Source: Pachypanchax playfairii
Taxonomy: Eukaryota; Chordata; Actinopteri; Cyprinodontiformes; Aplocheilidae
Reading direction: 5' to 3'
Length of the DNA stretch: 64,000 nt
NCBI GenBank assembly: GCA_006937955.1
Contig: SSNP01000017.1
Location: 3,996,974 to 4,060,973 of the forward strand
Positions 14,226-24,570 of the stretch are shown here, in pieces. The position numbers were made by a program, and so were the translations under genes. Each line of letters opens with the position of its first letter. Position 1 is the first letter of the stretch. Under the pieces are notes generated by a model. That model had not been told where the DNA came from, did not search any database, and worked only from the letters and a program-made list of their open reading frames with translations.

Positions 14226-14709
14226 TTAAAGCAGAACTAAGTAAGTTTTGCTCTCCCTCTCCCCCTACTGGTCCCCTGTGAAAGCTCACTGTCGTAACGT
14301 TCCCCCGCCGCCGCCGCAGACCCCCCCCCCCNNNNNNNNNNCCCCGCCGCCGCCCCCCCAACAACGCGCAGAGAACGCTTTTGCAAGAAGAAAGAAAAAC
14401 AAAACCAAGAAAATGTCTCGACAGGTGAATATTATTGTCATCTTTGCGCTCCTAAGGGTGGCGTTGCTAACAACGGCAAGGGCTTCATGCTTGTATTTAT
14501 GTACGTGAGTGTGAGTGCCGTAAAGCAGGTTTGTTCTCGCGAGATTAGTCGGGTCCGATCCACTGAAAGTTGCAAGTGCTGCTTTCAGGACACAGACCCC
14601 GGAGGGAGGGGAGGAACCCACGAATCACCCCGCTAAGTCCTTGTTTACCCCCACAGGGACTCTAGAAAACATTTATTGAGGTGAAAAAACTTACTTAGTT
14701 CTGCTTTAA
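14226..14709. mobile_element. MITE-like DNA element with perfect terminal inverted repeats
   Basis: Left end 14226-14249 and right end 14686-14709 are perfect reverse complements over 24 bp, both beginning TTAAAGCAGAACTAAG when read inward. The outermost TTAA is part of the palindrome, so the duplicated target could be TTAA (piggyBac-like) or TA (Tc1/mariner- or Harbinger-like); the sequence alone does not decide. The interior is far richer in GC and CpG than the flanks, contains (CCG)n and poly(C), and holds no transposase. It is interrupted by a 10-bp N gap. The perfect terminal repeats suggest a recent insertion. The superfamily is not assigned. Confidence 0.75.
14332..14341. other. Assembly gap (10 N)
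   Basis: Ten Ns lie between poly(C)/(CCG)n tracts inside the MITE-like element. The true length is unknown; the flanking composition suggests a sequencing dropout in a G/C homopolymer. ORFs crossing it on either strand are artefacts. Confidence 0.97.
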
Positions 14710-15573
14710 TATTATTTCAGTTTAGCATTTGTAATATATACATATATACTGTATATTGGTTGGATATTATTACAGTTATGTTCAAAGATCTGAAAAGGTC
14801 AGAGACATGGTTCGAGCTCTGGTGGTGATGTTTTTACTTTTGACTGTTTTGTTTTTTTTGATAGTTGGTTTATGTGCTACCTTAGAGTTCCACATCCTGT
14901 TTTTCTTCAGCTAAGGGAGGAAATAGGTCCATAACAGCCTTGATAATACTGTAAGATCTACTTACACGTGTTGATGTGCTTTTTTTTGCCTTTTTTCTTT
15001 GTAATCTGATTTTTTTTTTTACTTTTGCATTTTTTTTTTTAGTTCTAAACAAACAGAACCTATCTGTTCTTTCTGCATTCATTATATTTTTTTTTAATTG
15101 TACATCCAGACTCAAAGCAAGAATAAAGCACACGTCCTTCTCTTTACTTTACTGAATCATTAGACATAAAGATTTATTCATCTCACCCCTTGTGTGTATC
15201 TCAGGAAGATTTCATTACATTCCCGTGTTTGACCTTTTGAGAATGATACAGCCTTTGTGGAATCAATACATTACAGTTTTATCGAATCAAGAAGTCCAAT
15301 TTGTTGATACTTGTACATGTAGTTTCCCTTTTTGTCTTAGCATTAGGACAAACAGTTGCTGACAGGATTTCCATCTTAAAGACTAGAATTTCCATCATTT
15401 TTCTTTTTTTTCATATTTATTACTTTAGTTTCCAATAATTCCTGAGCTTGGTTCAGGTTATAAAACATCTTTGATGTTTCTCATGAAAATAATAATAATT
15501 AATAATTAATAAATAAATAAAATGAGTCCCTTTTACAAAATAACATACATTTTCTAATCTACCAGGTTCTGGT
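14710..15573. other. AT-rich non-coding DNA
   Basis: T-rich stretches dominate, with poly(T) tracts near 14981, 15011 and 15031. An 83-codon minus-strand ORF (15133-14882) is lysine-rich because it reads those tracts. A TAA/TAAA-rich microsatellite-like run lies near 15487-15520. Nothing else recognised. Confidence 0.55.
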
Positions 15574-15960
15574 ACTTATAATAATAATAAACTTTATTTA
15601 TATAGCACCTTTCACAGATAAAAATCACAAAGTGCTTCACAATTGATTCAATAAAACAGCATAAACAGTAAAAAGATAAAAAGAATAATAATCACACCAA
15701 AAGTCCAGTCAACCAAAAGCTCGCCCAAATAAAAGTGTCTTCAGCTGCCTTTTAAAAGAATCAACAGTGTCAGCCTCACGAAGGGGCAAAGGTAGGGCAT
15801 TCCACAGATTTGGAGCCACGGCCTGAAAGGATCGATCTCCTCTGGTTTTAAAACGAGTTTTTGGAACCATGAGGAGGTTCTGGTCTGAAGATCGGAGCGA
15901 GCGACCAGATATGTACGAGTGAAGGAGATCACAAATATATTTTGGAGCCTGCCCATGTAC
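15574..15960 (-). mobile_element. LINE-3'-type teleost interspersed repeat fragment
   Basis: Begins with (ATA)n followed by aaactttatttatatagcac, the hallmark junction of an abundant fish interspersed repeat. It continues with a body that includes a cattccacagatttggagcc segment. The same general order of segments, much diverged, is seen at 60116-60545. The (ATA)n run at the left looks like a retroelement 3' tail, which would put the sense strand on minus; that is inference. A 71-codon minus-strand ORF inside it is incidental. The family name is not certain from memory. Confidence 0.6.
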
Positions 15961-16869
15961 TTCAGTTCATTCCTGCTGAACTTCTAAAGGAAACGACTCG
16001 TCCATCTACACCATCGAAAGATTTCACTGTGTGACTGCTTCACTATTTTATTTAAAAGACTGAGGATCCCAGAGATCCCACTGAGACCTGAATCAGAGTA
16101 TTCATCCTTGGATCTGGTCTATAAATAAAATAAAAAAAATAAATAAAAGGTCTATACTTTTTAGTATTTATGTAGAGGTGCTTTGGCAAGTGACTTGACA
16201 TCTTTGAATTTTTGTATCATGCACTGTGTGTACAAGATACATCTGGCTGTGAACTCATCCAAAACTATTTCACCTAGGGGAAATGCCACCTTGTAACACT
16301 TACATTATGCAAATACAGTCAAACCAGTCAGGCAGAAGCATGTACAGGATGCAAGTACCAGCATCTACCATCTGTAGAAACAGAGATCACGCTTCATTTT
16401 CATATTCACACCTTCACTTACCTGCTAAGAGCATCAGCAGCCCCACTGGTGATGTTTAGTTCAAACCTTTTATACAACATCTTTGGCTCCTAAATGTCTA
16501 AAAAGATTTAATTTAAAATGTTTAAAAAACTAGATAGATAATCCAAAAATGTACCCTGAGATTCTGAGTGAGCAGGACGAGCAGGGTGACATGAGACTTT
16601 CATTCGAACACTGGAAATCTATTTAAACATTTCTTAAGAAAAAAAAGGATCTGACTGGAAACTGTAAGTTCTTAGATCTTATACATATATTGCACAAATA
16701 TTTCACTAGGAAAATGTTTCTTCATCAGACTCGTGCTCGTCCTTTACAGTTTGTGCATGCAGCAAATCATAGAGAGAAATGCCTTTTGCCAGATCACATC
16801 CCTTTTTGCACGTCCGCTGTGTGTAATTATATTTGTTGATACATGCTCAGAATAATGAGCCTCTACGCC
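15961..16869. other. AT-rich non-coding DNA between repeats
   Basis: No gene or named repeat recognised. A short AAATAAAT-type run lies at 16121-16150. Confidence 0.5.
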
Positions 16870-17415
16870 TTCCATGCTTGTGGGAGAGGCTCATCTGCAA
16901 GCACCTGGTGGCTGAACCTTTGCCTATGGGTTCCAGCTGGGCACAGCCCAAATGAGCAACATGGTCCCACTCTCCTGTGGATCAGCCACCTGCACGAGTC
17001 GCTGTGAAGGTACATCATGGTTTGGGTGCCAGTTGCAGAAACTGACTATAGGGACATGGAACACAACTCCACCAATGGGGAGAAGCATAAGCTTTCTGTG
17101 GGAGGTCAAGAAAAGCAGCAAGACGTAGTTGGGCTCACCTCATCAAATAGAATGGATTCTGATCAGGATCCTTTGGAGTCACTCTGGATGGGGAGTGGCA
17201 GGTGTGGTGAGTTTACTCGTGGCCTTCTGTCTTGACACTCAAACTCTGGCATTTTTCTTTGGTGTTTCTTTTGGTCACCCTGACAAGGATTGAAAGAAGT
17301 CCCAGAACTCTATTGGGAGATTATATCTCTTAGTTGGCTTGAAAAACCTCTGTGTCTCCCAGAAGAGCTGCAGGAGGCTACTGGGGGAGGGAAGCCTGAG
17401 GATCTCTGCTGAGAA
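16870..17415 (+). pseudogene. Internally deleted RTE/Rex3-type LINE retrotransposon
   Basis: Three pieces in element order resemble fish RTE-clade LINEs. Near 16895-16960 is a 5' leader-like stretch (agcacctggtggctgaacc, gctgggcacagccc). From 17051 is the start of the endonuclease domain, translating as a GTWN-like opening (gggacatggaac) with a VVGLTS segment at 17128-17145. From about 17289 is the C-terminal tail, recognisable as RTLLGDYIS and then PEELQEATGG, corresponding to the RTRWRDYVSRLAWERLGVPPEELEE-type end of the family. Nearly the whole endonuclease and the entire reverse transcriptase are missing between 17230 and 17289. Frameshifts and stops break what remains. The element cannot encode an active protein. 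Family recognition is from recall of the RTE pattern. Confidence 0.72.
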
Positions 17416-17760
17416 TAAAGGATGGCTCACACTGTGCGATTTTCAGCTATTGCAAAGGACCGGTACATGTCACACTGTGCAAGCTTGATATCAAATCTTG
17501 ACAGTAATCCGTGTCTCACTGTACGATATAAGATTTAATAGGTGCCAGACTGTACGGCTTCTTGCCGCGACAGAATCGCGCCACAACCACCTTAGAAAGA
17601 TATAAGTCCACTAATGAATGAAAAGCAGTTGCTGCCATTAACTCTTTAATTATTACATACAGTCTGAAAGGAGATGGAGGAGGATGAGGGCTGTGAACAT
17701 GCTCATAGCTGGGAAAGAATATGTCCATCCCAGCAGCAGTAACATGATTTTCCCCCAAAA
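17416..17760. mobile_element. Probable DNA-transposon remnant with iterated CACTGT motifs
   Basis: A motif of the form CACTGTRC recurs in direct orientation near 17426-17440, 17470-17480, 17515-17527 and, as cagactgtacgg, 17546-17557. Spacing is about 30-45 bp. Sequence after 17560 is locally CpG-bearing (cgcgac, tcgcgcc). Subterminal arrays of this kind occur in fish Harbinger-type DNA transposons. No terminal inverted repeat or transposase ORF was found. It abuts the deleted LINE, so nested insertion is possible. The superfamily is uncertain. Confidence 0.35.
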
Positions 17761-20700
17761 TCTTTGATACTGTTTGAAGTCCACATATTTTAAAATGACC
17801 TTCTGTTCTGCATGCAGCTGTAGTAAAACAAGGTTAAGCTAACTATGATTCCATTGTAAAGTTCTTGCAAGGTGTTTGATGATGAGGGTAGGATTCAGGA
17901 TATTGGTTTTCTTACATTTTAATGTGTTCTAAAAAAATATATCTTTAAACTCAGTTCTACCTGGAGTTTTCAAAGAAAATCCACCAATGAAATATGTGCT
18001 AATGCTCAAGTTTTCTCACTTTTGGTCCCATTCAAATGAGGAAGCAAACAAGATCCATTCAACTTAAACGGTTTTAAGGCAACAACTAACCTCACAATGT
18101 GATTTGACATGACACCTGAGTAATACAAACAAAACTGTTTTTAAATGAGGTGCAAAACACAAGGCTCTCAAGCATAAGATGAGTGATACGGAGCACCCGT
18201 TCCAGAGAGCTGGAAAATTATTGACAAGAAAGCATCACTGGAGTGTGTTGAAGCAAACAATATTATAATGACAATTATAGCTGCTGCAATAGCTTTGTAA
18301 AGCAGAAGAGGAAAAAAATGTGTTAAGATTGATCCTAATTGTCACTTGAAGCTTGAAAACTTAATATCCAGCAAGTCAAACTGCAAATCTTTGAGGTGAA
18401 TGTTATATGTGCAGTAGTGAGAAACATCTTTGCACAAGCTCCAGAATCACAAGAGCTTTCATGAAAAAAAAAATGATGTTATGTACCATCATCTAAAAAA
18501 AGTAAAAAGGCAAATAAAAAAAGATATCTAAGACTCAAAATGTTTTTTTTATTTAAAGTGGGTAATGTTTGATTGTTCAGGATATTCAAGTTCAATTTTC
18601 TTCTTACATATATAAGCATCTGTGTTTTAATATATTGGTCACAAAAATCAACATTTTGACTTTAGTAATTTTCTTGAAAATCAATCAGTTTTTATGGACT
18701 GGTTCAATTTTTTATTGGCATTTATTTAGGAAAAAATCTTTTCAATCTAAATGATGGACTTTATTAATTAAAATATTGGTTCAGATACTTGGAAGTCATC
18801 TTCGGGGAAGTTATTATCAGTAATAGTTCTATTATCTGTTGTGGGAAAATACCACATCAGACTGTCTGCAGAGAGGAAACCATAGATCTGCAGAAAGCCG
18901 ACAGCTACTCAAATGTTCTCCTCTGTTTGAGCTGATTTTTAGCCATTTGAAACATTTGTTGCAGTTTTAGCCACTGGAAAATGTCTAAGTTACAATTTTA
19001 AATTATGGGTGCTGAAGCTGCAGTGAATCAATCCACCACAAGCTAAAGACAGAAATTCCTGCAGATTGAGAAACACAATTTTAAGTCATAACATGGATGT
19101 TGTTCAGCTGAAGAAACAGCAACAAATTTAACAGCAACTTTTTTGAGAATATAGATGCTACATTTCAATTATTTATTATTTTATCCCACAGACAGAAACA
19201 CTTTACATTTGCAGAATTTTAAATAGTTAAAAATTAGCTCAAACAGACAAGGACATCAAAGTAGACACCAGCCATCTGCAGCTATAAGGCTCTCTTTACT
19301 TCTGTACACGCAAACAGCAAGGTGACATTTTTTTACAACAGGTAAGGGAACTATTATTACTGATTTTGTCTGAGGCAACTAAGCATCACCTTGGATCAAT
19401 TACATTTTCTTTAAAAGTCTCTGAAAATCTGCTTAAGTCCGCAGAAATACAGAGATCAATGGTAACATGTCCTCTGAGACATGTCGCATTAGCAACATTG
19501 TGAAAGTACTTGCATCAAGAACTTAAAATGAGAGGAAGCAGAGATGCACTTTAACCATCACACTGACATAAAACCATCATCCTGTGTCTTTGCTTAGACT
19601 TTTATAATACATGTGCTGTTTCAGGGTTTTATAGAATTACGGTGAGCTTTTTCAAGGCTGTACCTGTCTTGTGTTAAATTTCACTGACTGCACCATTAAC
19701 TTTCACCTCTTGTGCAGTAAATATAGATTTAACAAAAGATTAGTCACTGCACCCTGTTAGACTATCGATATCAGAAAGGCGTTACAGGATGTTTTTACAG
19801 TCTGTTATTCAGTACAGGAACAGATTTCCTTATAACCCCAAAGCTTCATGTATCAGATGTTGTACAGCTTCACCTTAAAACAAATTGGGGTGATGTTTCT
19901 TAAAAGGCCAGTATTGCACTTTTGTTGTTTTCGGATTCCTTTACCTGCGATTCAGCAGAGTCTTTGTGAGAAGTAGTGCTCCCATGCTCTTTCCAGGCCA
20001 TGGGCTGTACAGTAATCAATGTTGATGAATGAGTAGGAAGGCTTTCTTTATTCCAGCCTTCGCTGAATAGAAAGTTTCCATTATCTCTCACAATGTATTC
20101 ACTCTATCAAAGTGACAGGGTTGAGGCAAGCCACACTCCATTGCCCTCACTGTGCCCATACCTACCTTCATCTGTCTACTCAAAAAATCTAAAATGAAAT
20201 AAAATAAAACAGGGAAAGCCGGAAGAGACTGTTAAAAAAAACCTGAAGAACTCCACAAAATCTATATGACTTTAACTGGTTATTCTCATCTATCAAAGCT
20301 GGACAGATACTTTGACACATACACGTTGTTGTAAAACATTTTAGAAAAGCAGGCCTGCATTATTCTGAGAAATCACGTTTTTTTAAAGTAACTTTATTAT
20401 TTTCAAAAATGTTATGTGGGAAATGGGAGGCAGGTGTTTTTTTATAAGTTTTAAATGTAATTTATGTTTAGTAGTTATCAATTTTGACACTGAAAGATTA
20501 AAAAATCAAATTGCTGGTGGGATTGTGTGTGAATACTCAGATATTTAAAGAGTTTTTTTTACTGTTTAGGAATAAAATTTTGTTAAATATAAAGAAACTT
20601 TAAAAGATGATATTCATATTCAGCTCAACTCACATTCAATAATATTCAACTCATTTCCATAACAGAGATAAAAAAAATTAATATTGTATCTAACTTTCCT

Positions 20701-22245
20701 ATATTTTAGATTCTGTTTTACAAAAAACCGCTTCATCAATTAAAAAAGGAAAAAAATCATAAATAATTTCAGTACCTTTAAAAAAAACAATTAACATGTT
20801 GTAAATCTGAATGTAAGCGTCTGTCAGTATCTGGAGTTTTGCAGGTCACAGCGTGCAACTGTACCACAATTCAGTTTTTGTCCATTGATGGAATGCCAGT
20901 AAGGAACAGTGTTTTAGTGTGGCAGTGTGCATTTAAGTGCACTAACACAGTTTCCATGTGTTTGTTTGAGAAAATACAAACAGCTATAAAACGTCTGAGT
21001 GTATTCTCATCCAGTTTATTGTGGCTGAACTGTAGCAAATTACTTCTAAGCAATTTTCACAACAAGACCGACCACAGAGTCAACAGAAAAACAATTAGTA
21101 GGAGCTATAGCCCGTAATCACGTAAGCTGAACTCTTTCCTGTGAACCTAAGAATATGTTAGATTCTCACAGTGTTGTGTACACCTGCTATTCTCTTGTGG
21201 TTCCTTTAATAAAAGAACTGATATGGAATAAAGAGGAGAGACGCAGGTCTTTAACAGCAAACTGAATGCTGGCTGCACCTTCTGCATCAATACTCTTTAC
21301 TCTGCTGCTGTTGTCTGTCCTACAGCTTAATATCAATGGTCTTCACTAAAAAGTTCTTTAAATAACGTTGTGACAAGATAAAACCAAAGTAACGTAGCTT
21401 GGAGACAACAGAAAGGCAAAATTTGGGGGGGCTTTTTGTCATAGAGACAGACATTAGAGTCACATCCAAATTTAATCACTGTCAAGGTTTGTGTTGTCTT
21501 GTTGGCGAGCATCTATCATTCAGTTTCCCTTCCATTGTTTTTTTGTGCTTCTAATTTTGGAACATTTGGTGATTTGATGTCTACTTTCAGATTTAAAAAA
21601 AAGAACTTCTGATCTAATTAAACATGGCAGTTCCACAACTTAGTATCTGTAACGTTTAATCATCACTGGACATGTATTTAAAAATAAAAACTCAACCAAA
21701 TATGCTAAAAATAAACCTTTCAGGCATCGTTTATGCTGAAAATTGAATTTATTATATCTGAAGTTTAAAATGTCGGGTTTTCCTTAATATGATCACTCGT
21801 CCAAGAAGCTCCATTATAAGCCACAAAATGCCACTTATCCACTGGCAATCTAATTGCTGGCATTTCAAATATATAGTTAGCATCATAAGTCTGGGGATAT
21901 ATGCACCTTTATTACTGAATTTCAGGATGTGGTAACATCGTTTAAAAGGTTTGGTCTAATTACAGAAATAGAGAGTCGGCTGTCTGCAGAAACTTAAAGC
22001 TGTGATTATTTTCTCCTGGAATCTTCTTGTTAGGCTGAAATAAAAAGCCAGTTAAGGTTTCCACTTCCTGACACACAAGCAGATGGTCTTGTTTGCAGGT
22101 ACAGTGTTCGGAAAAGTACAGAGAGTAAACAAGATGAAGACGGTCACTCTGAATGCAGACCAGTATATCAAAGAAGTCCTTAAGCTTGACGATAAAACTT
22201 TGCCTGCATTGTCAAAAATCCATAATAAAATCGCTTCACCTTTTG
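17761..22245. other. AT-rich non-coding DNA
   Basis: About 4.5 kb with no supported gene or named repeat. The ORFs are short, with no motif or splice context. The 80-codon plus-strand ORF 22083-22325 runs into the repeat at 22246 and takes its C terminus (PYGDRPLTSIDF) from it, so it is an artefact. Confidence 0.55.
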
Positions 22246-22545
22246 TTCACACACACACACCCACAAGTGTGTTTTGTTATCCTTATGGGGACCGTCCATT
22301 GACTTCCATTGATTTTAGTAACTAGATTTATACCTAACCCAAACCCTTTTCCTAACCTTAACCATTACTGATCTATAACTAACCCTAAGACTAACTAAAA
22401 CTCTATTCACACCATACCTATAAACCTAACCCCTAACCCTAAAAAGGGGAGTCCCCCTCATGGGGACCAGGCTTCGGTCCTCACAAGAACCCTCGGACCC
22501 CAGAAAGATAGCAAAAGTCAGGAAACTGGTCCCCAGGAGGTCAGA
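22246..22545 (-). repeat. 'gtccccat' element with TTAGGG-like stretches, single copy
   Basis: Runs from a short (CA)n through cacaagtgtgttttgttatc, ttatggggaccgtccattga, a pyrimidine-rich middle with several CCTAACCC/CCCTAACCCTAA stretches, then catggggaccaggcttcggt. It matches, in reverse complement, the three tandem copies at 36961-37684 with only one difference seen over about 200 bp (g/t in the gtatc/ttatc segment). It also keeps an extra segment to about 22545 (ending near actggtccccagg) that the tandem copies lack. This looks like a widespread fish interspersed repeat; no coding capacity. Confidence 0.8.
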
Positions 22546-24439
22546 AATACAACCCAAGATGAGTTACAAAGTAAAATAAAATTGAATTAAAGGGGAAGTA
22601 AACATTCCTCTTTTACTCATCTTAAATTATGTCATTACATTTTTATCAACAATTAAATTGAATAATTAGATTTTTATGTTTGATAGCATAAAATATAATT
22701 ATTTAAGTTTGCCTGAAAGGACTGCATTTATCTGCAGTGGCAGCATCAGATGTTTAAAAGCTTCTAAGCATTAGTTATATTTTATATAAAAACTGCAGCA
22801 TGTTACTTAGATTTTTCCAGCATTAATCCTTCGACCTTAAGTGAAACGTGAAACATGGATTTACTCAGACCACTGACTCCATTTAAATCAAAATCACAGA
22901 AACCAGCCTGCAGTTCTTTCAGTCCAGAACCAATAAGTTCCTGTAGAAAAAGAAATAAATAAATGAAGAAAATAATTTACAAAATTATGGGTAAAATAAT
23001 GGGCATGAGCAAAAATGCGAGTCTACAGAAGGAAACCAATTTCTCCTTGAGAGTTTCTCACCGTTACAAAGGTTTCCATCACAGATCATCAGCACGCCGA
23101 CTTCCATCTGCTTCAAATATTTAAATTATTTAAAACAAACTTGAATTCTCACGTGTCCTTATCAAACATGGATCTTCCTATCAGTGTCAGTAAGTTTCAG
23201 AATATTAGAAATTCTCTCTGAGGTGGCGGTTTGTGCCCAGCTGGTTGGCTGTGCAAATGACAAACTGTTATTGTGATGTGACAGCTCTCTGGCATTAAGC
23301 TCATAAGGCTGCAGGGATCGTCGCTGCATGTTAGTGTTTCCAATGAGAAAGACCAGAACACTGCAACACATGGTGAGATGTCAAACTTAAATGGGTTTTG
23401 TGTCAGAAAACAATCATAGTATCAATCAATTAATTATCAATTGAATTAATGTTATTTACCTTTATAACCCTCTTTATAGATATTATTTCAATGTCACATA
23501 CTAACAAAACATAGCTAATTGATATTTGTTGTAGATAACATCTTAGGTGACCTCAGTTTGAAGAAACAGAGTTTAAGACCCACAGAACTGATGAACTAAC
23601 TCCTAATTCTAAGGCAGCTGAGACCAAAATAAAAGGCTCCAGCTTCAATCCATCAAAATCTGTTGCAACCACTACGTTGGTAATATAAAAATCCTGAAAG
23701 TGCGATGTTTTTTTACTACACCGTGTTTGTTTCTTTGCTCTAAAACAATAAAAGAGCTTAACAAAAACAAGTAAACATTTTTGACTTTGTTTCATGCATC
23801 CTTCCACACTTGGCTCATAGTGAGTTTGTGCCGAGTTCAGTTGATCTACTGCACCAACTTGTTATTTTAAACAATGTTTCTCTTCTAAATCCCTAAAGAG
23901 CTAAACAACAGCCAAGTTTCTATTGTTTAAGAACAAATTTCTAGAGTAGTCAAATTAATTTAAAAGAAAATAAGGAGAAAAACCGACACCTACAAATCTT
24001 TTGCCTAATCACCTCTCATCAACCACACAAAAATGCAAAAAAACACACAAAGTAAAATGAAGCAGGCTGAGCACAAAACCCAAAATAATTAGCCAATTAA
24101 AGGTGTGAAGCAACAAAGAGGAGGCAGTGTTTGCAACATCTCAAGGTCAAACGCATTTAAATGCAAATTTAAATAACTGATCAGTGAGGGGAATGTGTGC
24201 TTTAACGACCACATACAAATGAAACCATCTGCCTCAATAGAACACAAGTAGATGTGTAGTTTACAAGAATACACTTGCATTGTGCAGTAAATTAACAAAT
24301 TGCCTTGATGAGCCTAGAGCGCAATTACCAAACATCAAAAGGGTCATTTTTATAAGAAGGAAAAAGAGAGAAAGAAGAGCTCAAATTAATATTGATAAAA
24401 TAAATTCAGCCTGAAAAAGAATAATATGGGAAAAGAAAC
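22546..24439. other. AT-rich non-coding DNA
   Basis: No gene or repeat recognised. Minus-strand ORFs at 23371-23162, 23807-23553 and 24298-24089 are 69-84 codons, with no motif and no splice context. Confidence 0.5.
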
Positions 24440-24570
24440 ATACTTTAATTATTGCTGTTGTAGGTTCCATGTTTGTTGACTGATTGCGCTCGCCAGCCGG
24501 TAAAAGTTATTGATAAGTGATTTTTCATAACGGGCACCATGCAGTTGCAGGCAGGAAAAGACAAAGCGGA
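24440..24570. other. Possible conserved non-coding element
   Basis: A short non-homopolymeric block with TTTAATTATTG, GATTGCGCTCGCC and TTATTGATAAGTGATT segments, and no ORF. Composition is unlike its flanks. This is inference only. Confidence 0.2.

Noticed and set aside
14248..14621. Proline- or glycine-rich ORFs across the N gap
   Set aside because: They read through Ns and (CCG)n inside a transposable element.
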